Positions 25,510-33,639 of a stretch of DNA of 36,753 bases are shown in pieces. How positions within the stretch are numbered: the stretch's first letter is position 1; each line of letters begins with the position of its first letter. Position numbers and translations under genes: made by a program. The notes under the pieces were generated by a model, which saw nothing but the letters and a program-made list of their open reading frames with translations, did not search any database and was not told the DNA's origin. Source of the DNA: Mailhella sp. (GTDB taxonomy: Bacteria; Desulfobacterota; Desulfovibrionia; Desulfovibrionales; Desulfovibrionaceae); assembly GCA_017408905.1 (NCBI GenBank), contig JAFQTU010000063.1, positions 1-36,753 on the forward strand. Reading direction: 5' to 3'.

Positions 25510-25889
25510 TATCCCTCCAGAATGACAATGGCGCCTGCCATGTCGCGTTCATGGGAGATGGAAACATGCAGGGCGGTCATGCCCTTCTGTGTGGCCAGTT
25601 CGGCGGCGCGGCCATGCAGGCGAAGTTCGGGGCGGCCGCTTTCCAGCGTGACGACTTCCACGTCATGGAAGCCGATGCCTGCGGAAAAGCCGGAGCCGAG
25701 CGCCTTGACGGCGGCTTCCTTGGCGGCCCAGCGGCCAGCGGCATAGGCCACGCGGCGGGCAGGCTCATCAGGCAGGCAGGACAGCTCGTCAGCCGTGAGG
25801 ATACGCGCAAGGAAGCGCTCCTCGTGCTTTTCGAGCAGAGCTTTGATGCGCGGCAGGGCGGTGAGGTCGAAGCCGGTTCCGAGTATCAT
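25509..25889 (-). CDS. acpS: Holo-[acyl-carrier-protein] synthase
   Basis: AcpS transfers 4'-phosphopantetheine from CoA to acyl carrier protein for fatty-acid synthesis. The open frame is longer, but the ATG at 25889 with GAAGGAAAA upstream gives the family's usual size, 126 residues. The signature blocks are present: GTGFDLTALPRI at the start (the usual first-motif Asp retained), FLARILTADEL, and RWAAKEAAVKALGSGF with the Mg-binding Glu, then VSISHERDMAGAIVIL. It follows tauE by 12 bases and overlaps nnr by one base, so it sits in the middle of a tight operon. Confidence 0.95.
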   Translation of the reverse strand: MILGTGFDLTALPRIKALLEKHEERFLARILTADELSCLPDEPARRVAYAAGRWAAKEAAVKALGSGFSAGIGFHDVEVVTLESGRPELRLHGRAAELATQKGMTALHVSISHERDMAGAIVILEG

Positions 25890-25900
25890 GGTTTTCCTTC

Positions 25901-26701
25901 TCAGTGGAAGATGTTCCAGAGCATTTCGCAGGCCGTCACATAAAGGAAGACGGCGAAAAAGCGGCGCAGTACGGCTACGGGCAGGGCATGGGCCAGCTTC
26001 ACGCCCAGCGGTGCGAAGAAAACGCTGGAGCAGGCAATGCCCAGCGTGGCGGGCAGGCTCACGTAGCCCAGCGACCATTCTGGCAGGTTCGGGGCGTTCC
26101 AGCCAACGATAATAAAGCCTATGGTCCCCGATACGGCGATGGGCCAGCTTATGGCCGCCGAAGTGCCCACGGCCTGCCGCATTTCAACGCCGCACCAGCG
26201 CAGGAAGGGAACGGACATACTGCCGCCGCCCAGCCCCACGAGGCTGGAGACGCTGCCGATGGTGAAGCCTGCCGCGGCAAGCGCACCCTTGCCGGGCATG
26301 GCCTTGCGCGGATGCGGGTAGAAGTCGAAGAGCATCTGCGTGGCCACACAGGCCAGAAAGACCACGAAGAAGCCCCGCAGGCCTGCCGTGGACATCCTTG
26401 AAGCCAGCCATGCCGCACAGAGCGTTCCCAGCACGATGGCCGGAGCCAGCCCCTTCACATAGTCCCAGAGCACGCCGCCGCGCTTGGCGTGAGAGCGTGC
26501 GCTCGAAACCGCCGTGAACAGGATGCTCGACAGGGACGTGCCTACCGCCAGATGCATGATGAGCTCAGAAGGGATATCCCCCTGAAGGCGGAATATCATG
26601 TTGAGCAGAGGCACGACCACCAGCCCCCCGCCAATGCCGATAAGCCCCGACAGAAAGCCCGCCGTGGCCCCGCAAAGGATGTAGAGGAAGAGTATGGTCA
26701 T
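25901..26701 (-). CDS. TauE/SafE-family sulphite or sulpho-organic anion exporter
   Basis: The 266-residue protein has about eight membrane segments in two related halves. Each half opens with the family's glycine-rich motif: GATAGFLSGLIGIGGGLVVVP near residue 10 and GSVSSLVGLGGGSMSVPFL near residue 150. The family (DUF81) moves sulphite, sulphoacetate or related anions across the inner membrane; the substrate here cannot be read. It is the first gene of the tight series leading to acpS, nnr, tsaE and lysC, with no functional link to them apparent. A mosaic of intergenic palindromes begins about 20 bases upstream of its start. Confidence 0.88.
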   Translation of the reverse strand: MTILFLYILCGATAGFLSGLIGIGGGLVVVPLLNMIFRLQGDIPSELIMHLAVGTSLSSILFTAVSSARSHAKRGGVLWDYVKGLAPAIVLGTLCAAWLASRMSTAGLRGFFVVFLACVATQMLFDFYPHPRKAMPGKGALAAAGFTIGSVSSLVGLGGGSMSVPFLRWCGVEMRQAVGTSAAISWPIAVSGTIGFIIVGWNAPNLPEWSLGYVSLPATLGIACSSVFFAPLGVKLAHALPVAVLRRFFAVFLYVTACEMLWNIFH

Positions 26702-26720
26702 GGGAGAGATGCTGTTTTTG

Positions 26721-26942
26721 TGGGGGAGATGATCTCCCCCCCCACCCCCAATTTCTGATGCCGGATACTTCTCGACGTGCCGTCGAGTTCGTATCCGCCA
26801 TCAGGATATGGCGATGTGAAAGAAGCTATGCAGAGAACATGAGCGCCGACCTGCGCCGCTTGCGGGGCTGGTCGGCGCTCAGAAATGCGGGTGCAGGGGG
26901 ATCATCCCCCTGCCGGGGCGCGGGGCAGAGCCCCGCATTTCT
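26721..26942. repeat. Mosaic intergenic repeat, copy A (four palindromic modules)
   Basis: The gap between the hydroxyacid-oxidase gene and tauE (both minus) is filled with ordered palindromes. Module 1: GGGGGAGAT-G-ATCTCCCCC (26722-26740). Module 2: 26753-26804, with stems GGATAC/GTATCC and CTCGACG/CGTCGAG. Module 3: hairpin 26840-26881 with a 12-bp outer stem. Module 4: AGAAATGCGGG (26881-26891) pairs with 26932-26942 and encloses GCAGGGGGAT/ATCCCCCTGC and GCGGGGC-AGA-GCCCCGC. The same order recurs at 28590-28904. No coding potential beyond shadow frames is visible. Confidence 0.85.
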
Positions 26943-26949
26943 TTCTTTG

Positions 26950-27978
26950 CTATGCAAGAATATCCTTGCTGATGTCGGCCACGGTGGCACAGCCGGTAAG
27001 GGCCATAGCGGAGGTGAGCTGGCCCTTTATCTGGCCGAAGTACTTGGCCACGCCTTCGGCTTCGCCGCCGATGGCGGCCACGGAGACCGGGCGGCCAATG
27101 AGCACGGCCTTGGCGCCGAGGGCAAGGCATTTCAGCACGTCGGTACCGGAGCGGATGCCGCCGTCCACGAGCACTTCTATCCTGTCGCCCACGGCTTCGG
27201 CAATGGCGGGAAGCACGTCCGCGCCGCCGGGAGTACCGTCGAGCACGCGGCCGCCGTGGTTGGAGACCACGATGGCGTCCACACCGGCGTCGGTGGCTAT
27301 CTTGGCGTCGGCCACGGTCATCACGCCCTTGATCATGAACTTCACGCCGCGTTCATGCAGGAAGTCGGCTATCTTGGCGAGGCGTTCAGGGCTGGTGGGA
27401 GCTACGGGGCGGCCCATGAGGCGCAGGGTCACGAGGCCCGCGGCGTCCACGTCGATGCCCACCACGGGGCAGCCGGAAGCCACGGCTTTTTCGAGCTTGG
27501 TCCAGAGTTCCTCGCCTTCCCAGGGCTTGATGAAGGGTATGCCCCAGCCTTCGGCATTGCGGATAGCGGCACAGGTACTGCCAATGATGACAGGGGGCAC
27601 ACCGTCGCCGCCGCAGGCGATGACACCGGCCTGCTTGGAACCGGCAGTGACGGCTTCGGCGTATCTGGCTTCGTCCACGGGGTTCTGTTCCGGGCCGCCG
27701 AGGTTGAAGGCCACACCGCCGATGGGAGCGGCCATGACGGGCATGGCCAGCTTGAGGCCGAGCACTTCGGTGGATGTGTCGGGCATGGCGGCGCTGTGCA
27801 GGCAGCGCATGGCCAGCTTCACCTTGGCAAGGGCTTCGACATTGGCGCGGAAGGAAGAGCCCGTGCCTCCTCCGCCCATGCCGGGGACTTCTCCGGAGCA
27901 GACGCGGCCGTCACAGACGGGGCAGACGCGGCATTTTCCTTTCATGCGTTCGCGGGCAAGCTGCTTGATGGCTTCCAT
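26950..27978 (-). CDS. FMN-dependent alpha-hydroxy-acid oxidase/dehydrogenase with N-terminal cysteine cluster
   Basis: The 342-residue protein is a TIM barrel of the glycolate-oxidase/LldD family, which oxidises 2-hydroxy acids such as lactate with FMN. The catalytic stretch VSNHGGRVLDG near residue 240 holds the active-site His and substrate Arg, and VLVDGGIRSGTDVLKCLALGA (near 270-290) binds the FMN phosphate. The N-terminus is unusual: C16, C19, C22 and C27 form a CxxCxxCxxxxC group directly before the barrel, which could bind zinc or an iron-sulphur centre. I do not know the substrate. purE ends 85 bases upstream on the same strand. Confidence 0.87.
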   Translation of the reverse strand: MEAIKQLARERMKGKCRVCPVCDGRVCSGEVPGMGGGGTGSSFRANVEALAKVKLAMRCLHSAAMPDTSTEVLGLKLAMPVMAAPIGGVAFNLGGPEQNPVDEARYAEAVTAGSKQAGVIACGGDGVPPVIIGSTCAAIRNAEGWGIPFIKPWEGEELWTKLEKAVASGCPVVGIDVDAAGLVTLRLMGRPVAPTSPERLAKIADFLHERGVKFMIKGVMTVADAKIATDAGVDAIVVSNHGGRVLDGTPGGADVLPAIAEAVGDRIEVLVDGGIRSGTDVLKCLALGAKAVLIGRPVSVAAIGGEAEGVAKYFGQIKGQLTSAMALTGCATVADISKDILA

Positions 27979-28063
27979 GGATTCTCTCCTCAGATAAGGT
28001 AAAGGGGAAACCGCCGTGGGCGCGGCAAAAATGGCGCGGCAGGGGCCCGCGTCGCTTCAGTTT

Positions 28064-28555
28064 TCAGGCGTAGCGCTGTTCGAGTTCGGCGGCGGAGCTT
28101 TCCACGGCCGACTTGTAGCCTTCGCGTTCGGCACGGATGAGGGCGGCCACGCGTTCGTCGTTCAGGGCCACGATCTGGGCGGCCAGCCAAGCGGCGTTCT
28201 TGGCGCCGTTCAGGGCAACGGTGGCCACGGGGAAGCCGGAAGGCATCTGCACGGTGGCGTAAAGGGCGTCGAGCCCGCCGATGGGAGAACCGGCCACAGG
28301 AATGCCGATAACGGGCTTGATGGTGCGGGCGGCCACAGCACCGGCCAGATGGGCGGCCATGCCTGCGGCACAGATATAGACCTGCACGCCTTCCGCTTCC
28401 AGCTCGTCCATGAGCTGGGCCGTGCGCTCGGGAGTGCGGTGGGCGGAGGTGATGGTGTAGCGGTAGGAAATGCCGAGCTGCTTCAGCACCTTGGCGCAGG
28501 CACCGACAATGGGATCGTCGGACGCGGAACCGATGAAAATAGCGACCTGAGTCAT
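28064..28555 (-). CDS. purE: N5-carboxyaminoimidazole ribonucleotide mutase
   Basis: PurE interconverts N5-CAIR and CAIR in purine synthesis. The ATG at 28555 follows AAAGGATT and starts the protein right at the first beta strand; the open frame to 28669 reads only through the intergenic repeat. The 163-residue length and motifs (GSASDDPIV, TSAHRTPERT, AAGMAAHLAG, PVAGSPIGGLDALYATVQMP) fit the class I enzyme. No purK is in the window. It may be co-transcribed with the downstream oxidase gene (85-base gap) and is separated from purD by the second mosaic repeat. Confidence 0.95.
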   Translation of the reverse strand: MTQVAIFIGSASDDPIVGACAKVLKQLGISYRYTITSAHRTPERTAQLMDELEAEGVQVYICAAGMAAHLAGAVAARTIKPVIGIPVAGSPIGGLDALYATVQMPSGFPVATVALNGAKNAAWLAAQIVALNDERVAALIRAEREGYKSAVESSAAELEQRYA

Positions 28556-28589
28556 TGCGGAATCCTTTGGGGGATGGAAGAGTTTTTTC

Positions 28590-28904
28590 GGGGGAGATAA
28601 TCTCCCCCACACCCCCATGATTCTGATGCCGGATACTTCTCGACGTTCCGTCGAGTTCGTATCCGCCATCAGTAATATGGGAATGTGAGAAATTTTCTGC
28701 GAAGCAGAAGGGATGCGCGCACATTGGCTGAGCGTCGACCTGAGCCGCTTGCGGATCTGGTCGACGCTCAGAAATGCGGGTGCAGGCTACGCCCGAACAG
28801 GGTGCTCGCGTAGCGAGCATAGCCGTTAGCGAACGAAGTGAGCTTACGGATACGGGTGCAACGCGAGATCATCTCCCTGCCGGGGTGCAGGGCAGAGCCC
28901 CGCG
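28590..28904. repeat. Mosaic intergenic repeat, copy B (same modules plus an insert)
   Basis: The 356-base gap between purD and purE holds the same modules in the same order and orientation as copy A. Module 1 is 28590-28608 (centre A instead of G). Module 2 is 28621-28672 (51 of 52 identical). Module 3 is 28729-28770, with compensatory changes. Module 4 starts at AGAAATGCGGG (28770-28780) and ends at GCCCCGCGTCT near 28904. Module 4 is split by roughly 75 bases that carry their own hairpins: TGCTCGC-GTA-GCGAGCA (28803-28819) and CCGT.AGC/GCT.ACGG (28823-28849). The heptamer GGGTGCA flanks the extra sequence (28778-28784 and 28854-28860). Confidence 0.85.
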
Positions 28905-28911
28905 TCTGGCA

Positions 28912-30195
28912 CTACGCCAGTCCGAGGCGCTTCAGGCCCTTGAGGCCGATGTCGGTACGGATCTGGCTGTTTTCCATGGAGAGGCAGTCCATGCCTTCGT
29001 AGGCGCGGTCCTGAGCTTCCTTGAGGTCCTTGCCCAGAGCGGTGACGCAGAGCACGCGGCCGCCGTTGGCGAGGATCTGGCCTTCCTGGGCCTTGGTACC
29101 GGCCTGGAAGACATACACGCCGTCGAGTTCGTTGGCCTTTTCGATGCCGGAGATGGGCATGCCCTTGGGATAGGATCCGGGGTAGCCCTTGGAGGTGAGC
29201 ACCACGCCGAGGGTGGAGCGCTCGTCGATATCGAGGGCCACCTTGTCCAGCTCACCGGCGATGCAGGCCTGCATGATGTCCACGAGGTCGCTCTTCAGGC
29301 GCATGAGCAGGGGCTGGCATTCAGGGTCGCCGAAGCGCACGTTGTATTCGAGCACCTTGGGGCCGTCGGCGGTCATCATGAGGCCGGCGTACAGGATGCC
29401 CTTGAAGGGCGTGCCGCGGCGCGCCATTTCGGCAAGGATGGGGCGGGTCACGATGTCGGCCATAGCGTCGAGCTGGGCGTCGGGCAGGATGGGGGCGGGG
29501 CTGTACGCGCCCATGCCGCCGGTGTTGGGGCCCTTGTCGCCGTCGAACACGGCCTTGTGGTCCTGAGCGGAAGGCAGGGGCAGGGCGGTAGTGCCGTCGC
29601 AGAAGCTGAGGAGGGAGACTTCCTCGCCCACGAGGAACTCTTCGATGAGCACGGTGCTGGCGGCGTCGCCGAAGGCGCTGTTGTCGAACATGAGGTCGAG
29701 GGCGGCCTTCACTTCCTCATCGGTCATAGCCACGATGACGCCTTTGCCGGCAGCGAGGCCGTCGGCCTTGACCACGAGGGGAGCGCCGTGCTCGGCCACG
29801 AAGGCGTCGGCGGAGGCACGGTCGGTGAACACGCCTGCGGCGGCAGTGGGAACACCGGCGGCCTGCATGACTTCCTTGGCAAAGGCCTTGCTGCCTTCCA
29901 GCTTGGCGCAGGCGGCCACAGGGCCGAAGCAGGGGATGCCTGCGGCCTGCATGGCGTCCACCACGCCGAGGGTGAGGGGCAGTTCAGGGCCGGGAACCAC
30001 GAGGTCGATGGCCTTTTCCTTGGCGAAAGCCACGAGGCCTTCGATGTCGCTGTCCTTGATGGCCACGTTCACGGCAAGGGAAGCCGTGCCGCCGTTGCCG
30101 GGGGCCACGTAGAGTTCTTCCACATCGGCGCGCTGGCTGAGCTTCCATGCAAGGGCGTGCTCACGGCCGCCGGAACCAATGATGAGAATACGCAT
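28912..30195 (-). CDS. purD: Phosphoribosylamine--glycine ligase
   Basis: PurD (GAR synthetase) joins phosphoribosylamine and glycine using ATP. The ATG at 30195 follows GAGAGG; a TTG two codons upstream is the edge of the open frame and not preferred. The 427-residue protein shows the ATP-grasp layout: MRILIIGSGGREHALAWKL at the start, a pre-ATP-grasp domain with VPGPELPLTLGVVDAM, the grasp core with VKADGLAAGKGVIVA, and NVRFGDPECQPLLMRL with the metal-binding residues. It begins 12 bases after glnN on the same strand, linking purine synthesis to glutamine supply in one transcript. Confidence 0.96.
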   Translation of the reverse strand: MRILIIGSGGREHALAWKLSQRADVEELYVAPGNGGTASLAVNVAIKDSDIEGLVAFAKEKAIDLVVPGPELPLTLGVVDAMQAAGIPCFGPVAACAKLEGSKAFAKEVMQAAGVPTAAAGVFTDRASADAFVAEHGAPLVVKADGLAAGKGVIVAMTDEEVKAALDLMFDNSAFGDAASTVLIEEFLVGEEVSLLSFCDGTTALPLPSAQDHKAVFDGDKGPNTGGMGAYSPAPILPDAQLDAMADIVTRPILAEMARRGTPFKGILYAGLMMTADGPKVLEYNVRFGDPECQPLLMRLKSDLVDIMQACIAGELDKVALDIDERSTLGVVLTSKGYPGSYPKGMPISGIEKANELDGVYVFQAGTKAQEGQILANGGRVLCVTALGKDLKEAQDRAYEGMDCLSMENSQIRTDIGLKGLKRLGLA

Positions 30196-30207
30196 CGTCA
30201 ACCTCTC

Positions 30208-32424
30208 TTATTTCATGAAAAGCATTTCAAGGTAACTGGGGAGGGGCCACAGGTTGTCGGCCACGCGGGTCTCGAGCTTGTCGGCCCAGCGGCGCAGTTC
30301 TTCCATGGCGGGGATAACGGTGGTCAGGGCTTCGCGGGCGCTGTCCAGCAGGCCTTCTTCGCCGGGGGCCCATGCAAGGGAGGCGTTGCGGCCTTCAAGG
30401 ACGTGCAGGGCGGCTTCGAACTTGGCGATGATGTCGGAAAGTTCCTTCAGCGTGTCGAGGCTGGCCGGGATGCCGAGGGAGGTGCAGGCCGCGGCGCTGG
30501 AAGCCAGCTCCTGGCGGTAGCGTATGGCCGCAGGGTAGATCTGGGTGCGGGCCATGCGGATGGCAAGGCAGGCTTCGGTGTGCACGGTCTTGAGGTACTG
30601 CTCGAGGCCGATGTCTTCGCGGGCCTTGAGCTCCTGACGGGAGAAGACGTTGTACTTTTCGCAGAGCGCCACGACTTCGGGCGAGGAGTACACGGTCACG
30701 GCATCGGGCGTGGCGGGGTAGTTGGGCAGGCCGCGGCGTTCGGCTTCCTGCTGCCATACGTCGGAGTAGCCGTTGCCGTTGAAGATGACGGCGCTGTCGT
30801 CTTCCATGACCTTCTCGATGAACTTCTGCACGGCTTCGCCCAGTCTGGCCTTGTCGCCCTGCATATAGTTCTCGAGGAAGTCGGCGGCGAATTCCAGCGA
30901 TTCCGAAAGCATGGTATTGAGCACCACGAGAGCGTCGGAGGCGGACATGCTGGAGCCCACGGCGCGGAACTCGAAGCGGTTGCCCACGAAAGCGAAGGGG
31001 CTGGTGCGGTTGCGGTCGCCCGGGTCGGCAGGCAGGGGGGGCAGGGTGTCCACGCCCACGTTCATGAGGCGCTTGCCCGCAGAGCCGGTGACGTGGCCCA
31101 CGCGGAACTGTTCCAGCACGTCGGTGAGCTGGTCGCCGAGGAACAGGGACATGATGGCGGGCGGGGCTTCGTGGCCGCCGAGGCGGCGGTCGTTGGAAGC
31201 GGAGCTCACCGAGGCGCGCAGGAAGCCCGCGTGGCGGTGCAGGGCGCGGATGACCGAGCACAGGAAAACGAGGAACTGGGCGTTTTCGTGCGGGTTGTCG
31301 CCGGGAGCGAAGAGGTTGCCCACCTCGGGGCTGCCGATGGAGTAGTTCAGGTGCTTGCCCGAGCCGTTGATGCAGTCGAAGGGCTTTTCATGCAGCAGGC
31401 AGGACATGCCGTGGCGGCGGGCCGTTTTGCGCAGCACCGTCATGATGAGCTGGTTATGGTCGCAGGCGAGGTTGCCGGATTCGTAGGTGGGGGCTATCTC
31501 GTACTGGCTGGGGGCCACTTCGTTGTGGCGGGTCTTCACCGGTACGCCGAGGCGGTAGAGCTGGCGTTCCACATCGGCCATGAAGGCGAGCACGCGGCTG
31601 GGGATGACGCCGTAGTACTGGTCGTCGAATTCCTGCCCCTTGGGGGGGTGCGCGCCGAAGATGGCGCGGCCCGCGATGAGCAGGTCGGGCCGGGCGGAAA
31701 CGAAGGTGCCGTCGATAAGGAAGTATTCCTGTTCAAGGCCGCCGTTGGAGCTGATGGGCATGGTGGGTTCCACGCCGAAAAGGCGCAGGACGCGGGCGGC
31801 CTGCTGGTTCAGGGCCTGATTGGAGCGCAGGATGGGCGTCTTCTTGTCGAGGGCGATGCCGGTCCACGAAAGGAAGACCGTGGGGATGCAGAGCACCATG
31901 CCCGCCGGGCTTTCCATGAGGTAGGCCGGGCTGGTCACGTCCCAAGCGGTGTAGCCGCGCGCTTCGAAGGTGGAGCGCAGGCCGCCGGAAGGGAAGCTGG
32001 AGCCGTCGGCTTCGCCCTGCACGAGGGCATTGCCGCCGAACTGGGCAATGGCCCCGCCCTTGCCGTCGGGGTCGAGGAAGCTGTCGTGCTTTTCGGCGGT
32101 GAGGCCGGTGAGCGGGTAGAAGACGTGGGTATAATGGTCGGCCCCGCGCTCCATGGCCCAGGTCTTCATGGCGTTGGCCACCACGTCGGCCACGGCGGGA
32201 TCGAGGCGGCGGCCGAGGTCGATGGTCTTGCGCAGGGATTTATAGACGTTCTTCGGCAGATAGCGGCGCATGGCCTTGTCGTCGAAGACGTTGCAGCCGA
32301 AGTATTCCGTAGGGTCGGCGGCCGGACTGACTTCGGAAGGAAGGGGTCCGGCAAGATGCTCGGCATCGCGGCGGTTGGTGGCCACGGAATGCACGGCATG
32401 ACTGCGGGCGTTGAAGGAACTCAT
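30208..32424 (-). CDS. glnN: Glutamine synthetase, type III
   Basis: The enzyme makes glutamine from glutamate, ammonia and ATP. At 738 residues it has the length of the type III (GSIII) family, much longer than GSI (about 470). Type III features are visible: an N-terminal extension ([18 protein letters not shown]), [23 protein letters not shown], the metal and glutamate motif region [14 protein letters not shown] (about 300) and [10 protein letters not shown] (about 355-365), and the long C-terminal helical region after about 550. GGAGTT precedes the ATG. It lies between the slyD-like gene (50-base gap) and purD (12-base gap), all on the minus strand. Confidence 0.95.
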   Translation of the reverse strand: MSSFNARSHAVHSVATNRRDAEHLAGPLPSEVSPAADPTEYFGCNVFDDKAMRRYLPKNVYKSLRKTIDLGRRLDPAVADVVANAMKTWAMERGADHYTHVFYPLTGLTAEKHDSFLDPDGKGGAIAQFGGNALVQGEADGSSFPSGGLRSTFEARGYTAWDVTSPAYLMESPAGMVLCIPTVFLSWTGIALDKKTPILRSNQALNQQAARVLRLFGVEPTMPISSNGGLEQEYFLIDGTFVSARPDLLIAGRAIFGAHPPKGQEFDDQYYGVIPSRVLAFMADVERQLYRLGVPVKTRHNEVAPSQYEIAPTYESGNLACDHNQLIMTVLRKTARRHGMSCLLHEKPFDCINGSGKHLNYSIGSPEVGNLFAPGDNPHENAQFLVFLCSVIRALHRHAGFLRASVSSASNDRRLGGHEAPPAIMSLFLGDQLTDVLEQFRVGHVTGSAGKRLMNVGVDTLPPLPADPGDRNRTSPFAFVGNRFEFRAVGSSMSASDALVVLNTMLSESLEFAADFLENYMQGDKARLGEAVQKFIEKVMEDDSAVIFNGNGYSDVWQQEAERRGLPNYPATPDAVTVYSSPEVVALCEKYNVFSRQELKAREDIGLEQYLKTVHTEACLAIRMARTQIYPAAIRYRQELASSAAACTSLGIPASLDTLKELSDIIAKFEAALHVLEGRNASLAWAPGEEGLLDSAREALTTVIPAMEELRRWADKLETRVADNLWPLPSYLEMLFMK

Positions 32425-32474
32425 TCGAACTCCATTGCTGTGACGGAAGGGGCGAAGACGCGCCCGGAAAAGGC

Positions 32475-32897
32475 TTAGTTGACGGCCACCACTTCGAGGG
32501 CGAAGTTGAGGTCCTTGCCGGCCATGGGATGGTTGGCGTCGAGGACGATGTGGGTATCGGTCACTTCGGCGATGACCACTTCAAGCTCGCCCTGATTCGT
32601 GCCCACGTGCAGGTGCATGCCGACTTCGGGCTTGATGGTGGCGGGAACCTGATCCAGAGGCACGGGGAAGAGCAGATGTTCCTGCTTTTCGCCGTAGGCT
32701 TCGGCGGCGGGGATGTTCACAGAGAACTTGTCGCCGATCTCGTGGCCGATGACGGCCTTGTCGAAGCCGGGGATGACCATGCCGGAGCCGACCTTGAACT
32801 TGAGGGGGCTGCCTTCGCGGGAGCGGTCGAATTCAGTGCCGTCGTTGAACGTGCCGATGTAATGGACAGAAACGGTATCGCCAGTTTTAATGGGCAT
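32475..32897 (-). CDS. slyD: FKBP-type peptidyl-prolyl isomerase (SlyD-like)
   Basis: A folding helper that isomerises Xaa-Pro bonds. The 140-residue protein opens with an FKBP half-domain ([39 protein letters not shown]), carries the inserted flap domain of SlyD/FkpB (about 70-120; [15 protein letters not shown] to [24 protein letters not shown]), and ends with FALEVVAVN. It lacks the His- and Cys-rich metal-binding tail of E. coli SlyD. It has no signal peptide, so it is cytoplasmic. It is the first gene of the glnN-purD series, divergent from the atp genes. Confidence 0.9.
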   Translation of the reverse strand: MPIKTGDTVSVHYIGTFNDGTEFDRSREGSPLKFKVGSGMVIPGFDKAVIGHEIGDKFSVNIPAAEAYGEKQEHLLFPVPLDQVPATIKPEVGMHLHVGTNQGELEVVIAEVTDTHIVLDANHPMAGKDLNFALEVVAVN

Positions 32898-32994
32898 GGT
32901 GACCTCGGGGAAGCGTTGAAGGTTCGGGTTCTGCCGGAAGGCCGCAGGGCCTGCACAGCGATTTTCAGGCCCCTGCGTGAAAAGGGTTTTCTGA

Positions 32995-33023
32995 TTGACG
33001 CCACCGGCACAGGCCGATACTTA
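32995..33023 (+). promoter_or_regulatory. Candidate promoter of the atp F0 operon
   Basis: TTGACG (32995-33000) and TACTTA (33018-33023) are 17 bases apart and lie about 53 bases before the first atp gene. The -10 element is poor. Confidence 0.35.
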
Positions 33024-33075
33024 TCACATAGATCGAACAACTCCAACTCATTTAATTGATACGGACCTGCATAAG

Positions 33076-33639
33076 ATGGCAGAAAAAAGCACAGAAAAGT
33101 CTCCCGGCGCGTTCAGCCTGCTCGGCACGGCCAGCACAATGGGCCTGCACATGGTCTCCGGCCCCATCGTGGGCGGCGGCCTCGGCTGGCTCATCGACCA
33201 CTGGCTGGACTCCTGGCCCATAGCGGCCTCCATCGGCCTCCTGCTCGGCCTTGCGGCAGGCTTCCGCAACGTGTGGGCCGACGCCCGCTACCTTGAGCGG
33301 AGCAACGCCGTTCTCGACGAGGAGAGGAAAAAGCGCGAAGAAGCAGCTGTGAAGCCCGAAAAAAGCCGTGAAAAGGCCCGCGAAGAGGAGAAAAGCGCGG
33401 TAATCGCACCGCCTGTTCCTTCTGTTCACAAGGAGTCGGAAGCGGCTGGAAAGGGAATGGCGGCCTCCTCTTCGGTCAGGGAAGGAGGGGCGGCATCGGA
33501 TGCTCTGACGGCGTCCATCCTTGCAGGAACGGTTTCTCCCGAGGAAAGGGAGCTGGAAGAACTCGACGAGACCGTCGAGGCCATACGCCGGGTGCTGGAA
33601 GGCAGCGGCCCGGAAAAGGCCGGAAAAGGGCAGATATGA
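33076..33639 (+). CDS. AtpZ/AtpI-type ATP-synthase accessory protein with long charged tail
   Basis: Residues about 12-75 hold two membrane helices with the AtpZ/AtpI pattern (GLHMVSGPIVGGGLGWLIDHWL, then a glycine-rich second helix and FRNVWADARYL). Such proteins assist c-ring assembly or Mg2+ handling of the F0 sector. The remaining 110 residues are highly charged and low in complexity, far longer than usual (187 residues in all, against roughly 100), and end in an acidic helix. The start ATG at 33076 has no good ribosome site; no better in-frame start exists downstream of the candidate promoter. It overlaps the next gene by four bases (ATGA). Confidence 0.82.
   Translation: MAEKSTEKSPGAFSLLGTASTMGLHMVSGPIVGGGLGWLIDHWLDSWPIAASIGLLLGLAAGFRNVWADARYLERSNAVLDEERKKREEAAVKPEKSREKAREEEKSAVIAPPVPSVHKESEAAGKGMAASSSVREGGAASDALTASILAGTVSPEERELEELDETVEAIRRVLEGSGPEKAGKGQI

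Noticed and set aside
28556..28669. N-terminal extension of purE, and the similar short frame at 26565-26801
   Set aside because: Both begin with the same MADTNST...RREVSG peptide, which is only the translation of the repeated 52-bp module. PurE starts at 28555 with its own ribosome site.
26721..28904. CRISPR array
   Set aside because: The repeated modules are palindromic, few, unevenly spaced and in different gaps, with no regular spacers and no cas genes.
28774..32478. 1234-residue open frame on the plus strand
   Set aside because: It runs antisense through purD and glnN, whose protein motifs are unmistakable on the minus strand. Composition is Gly/His/Val-rich as in other shadow frames here.
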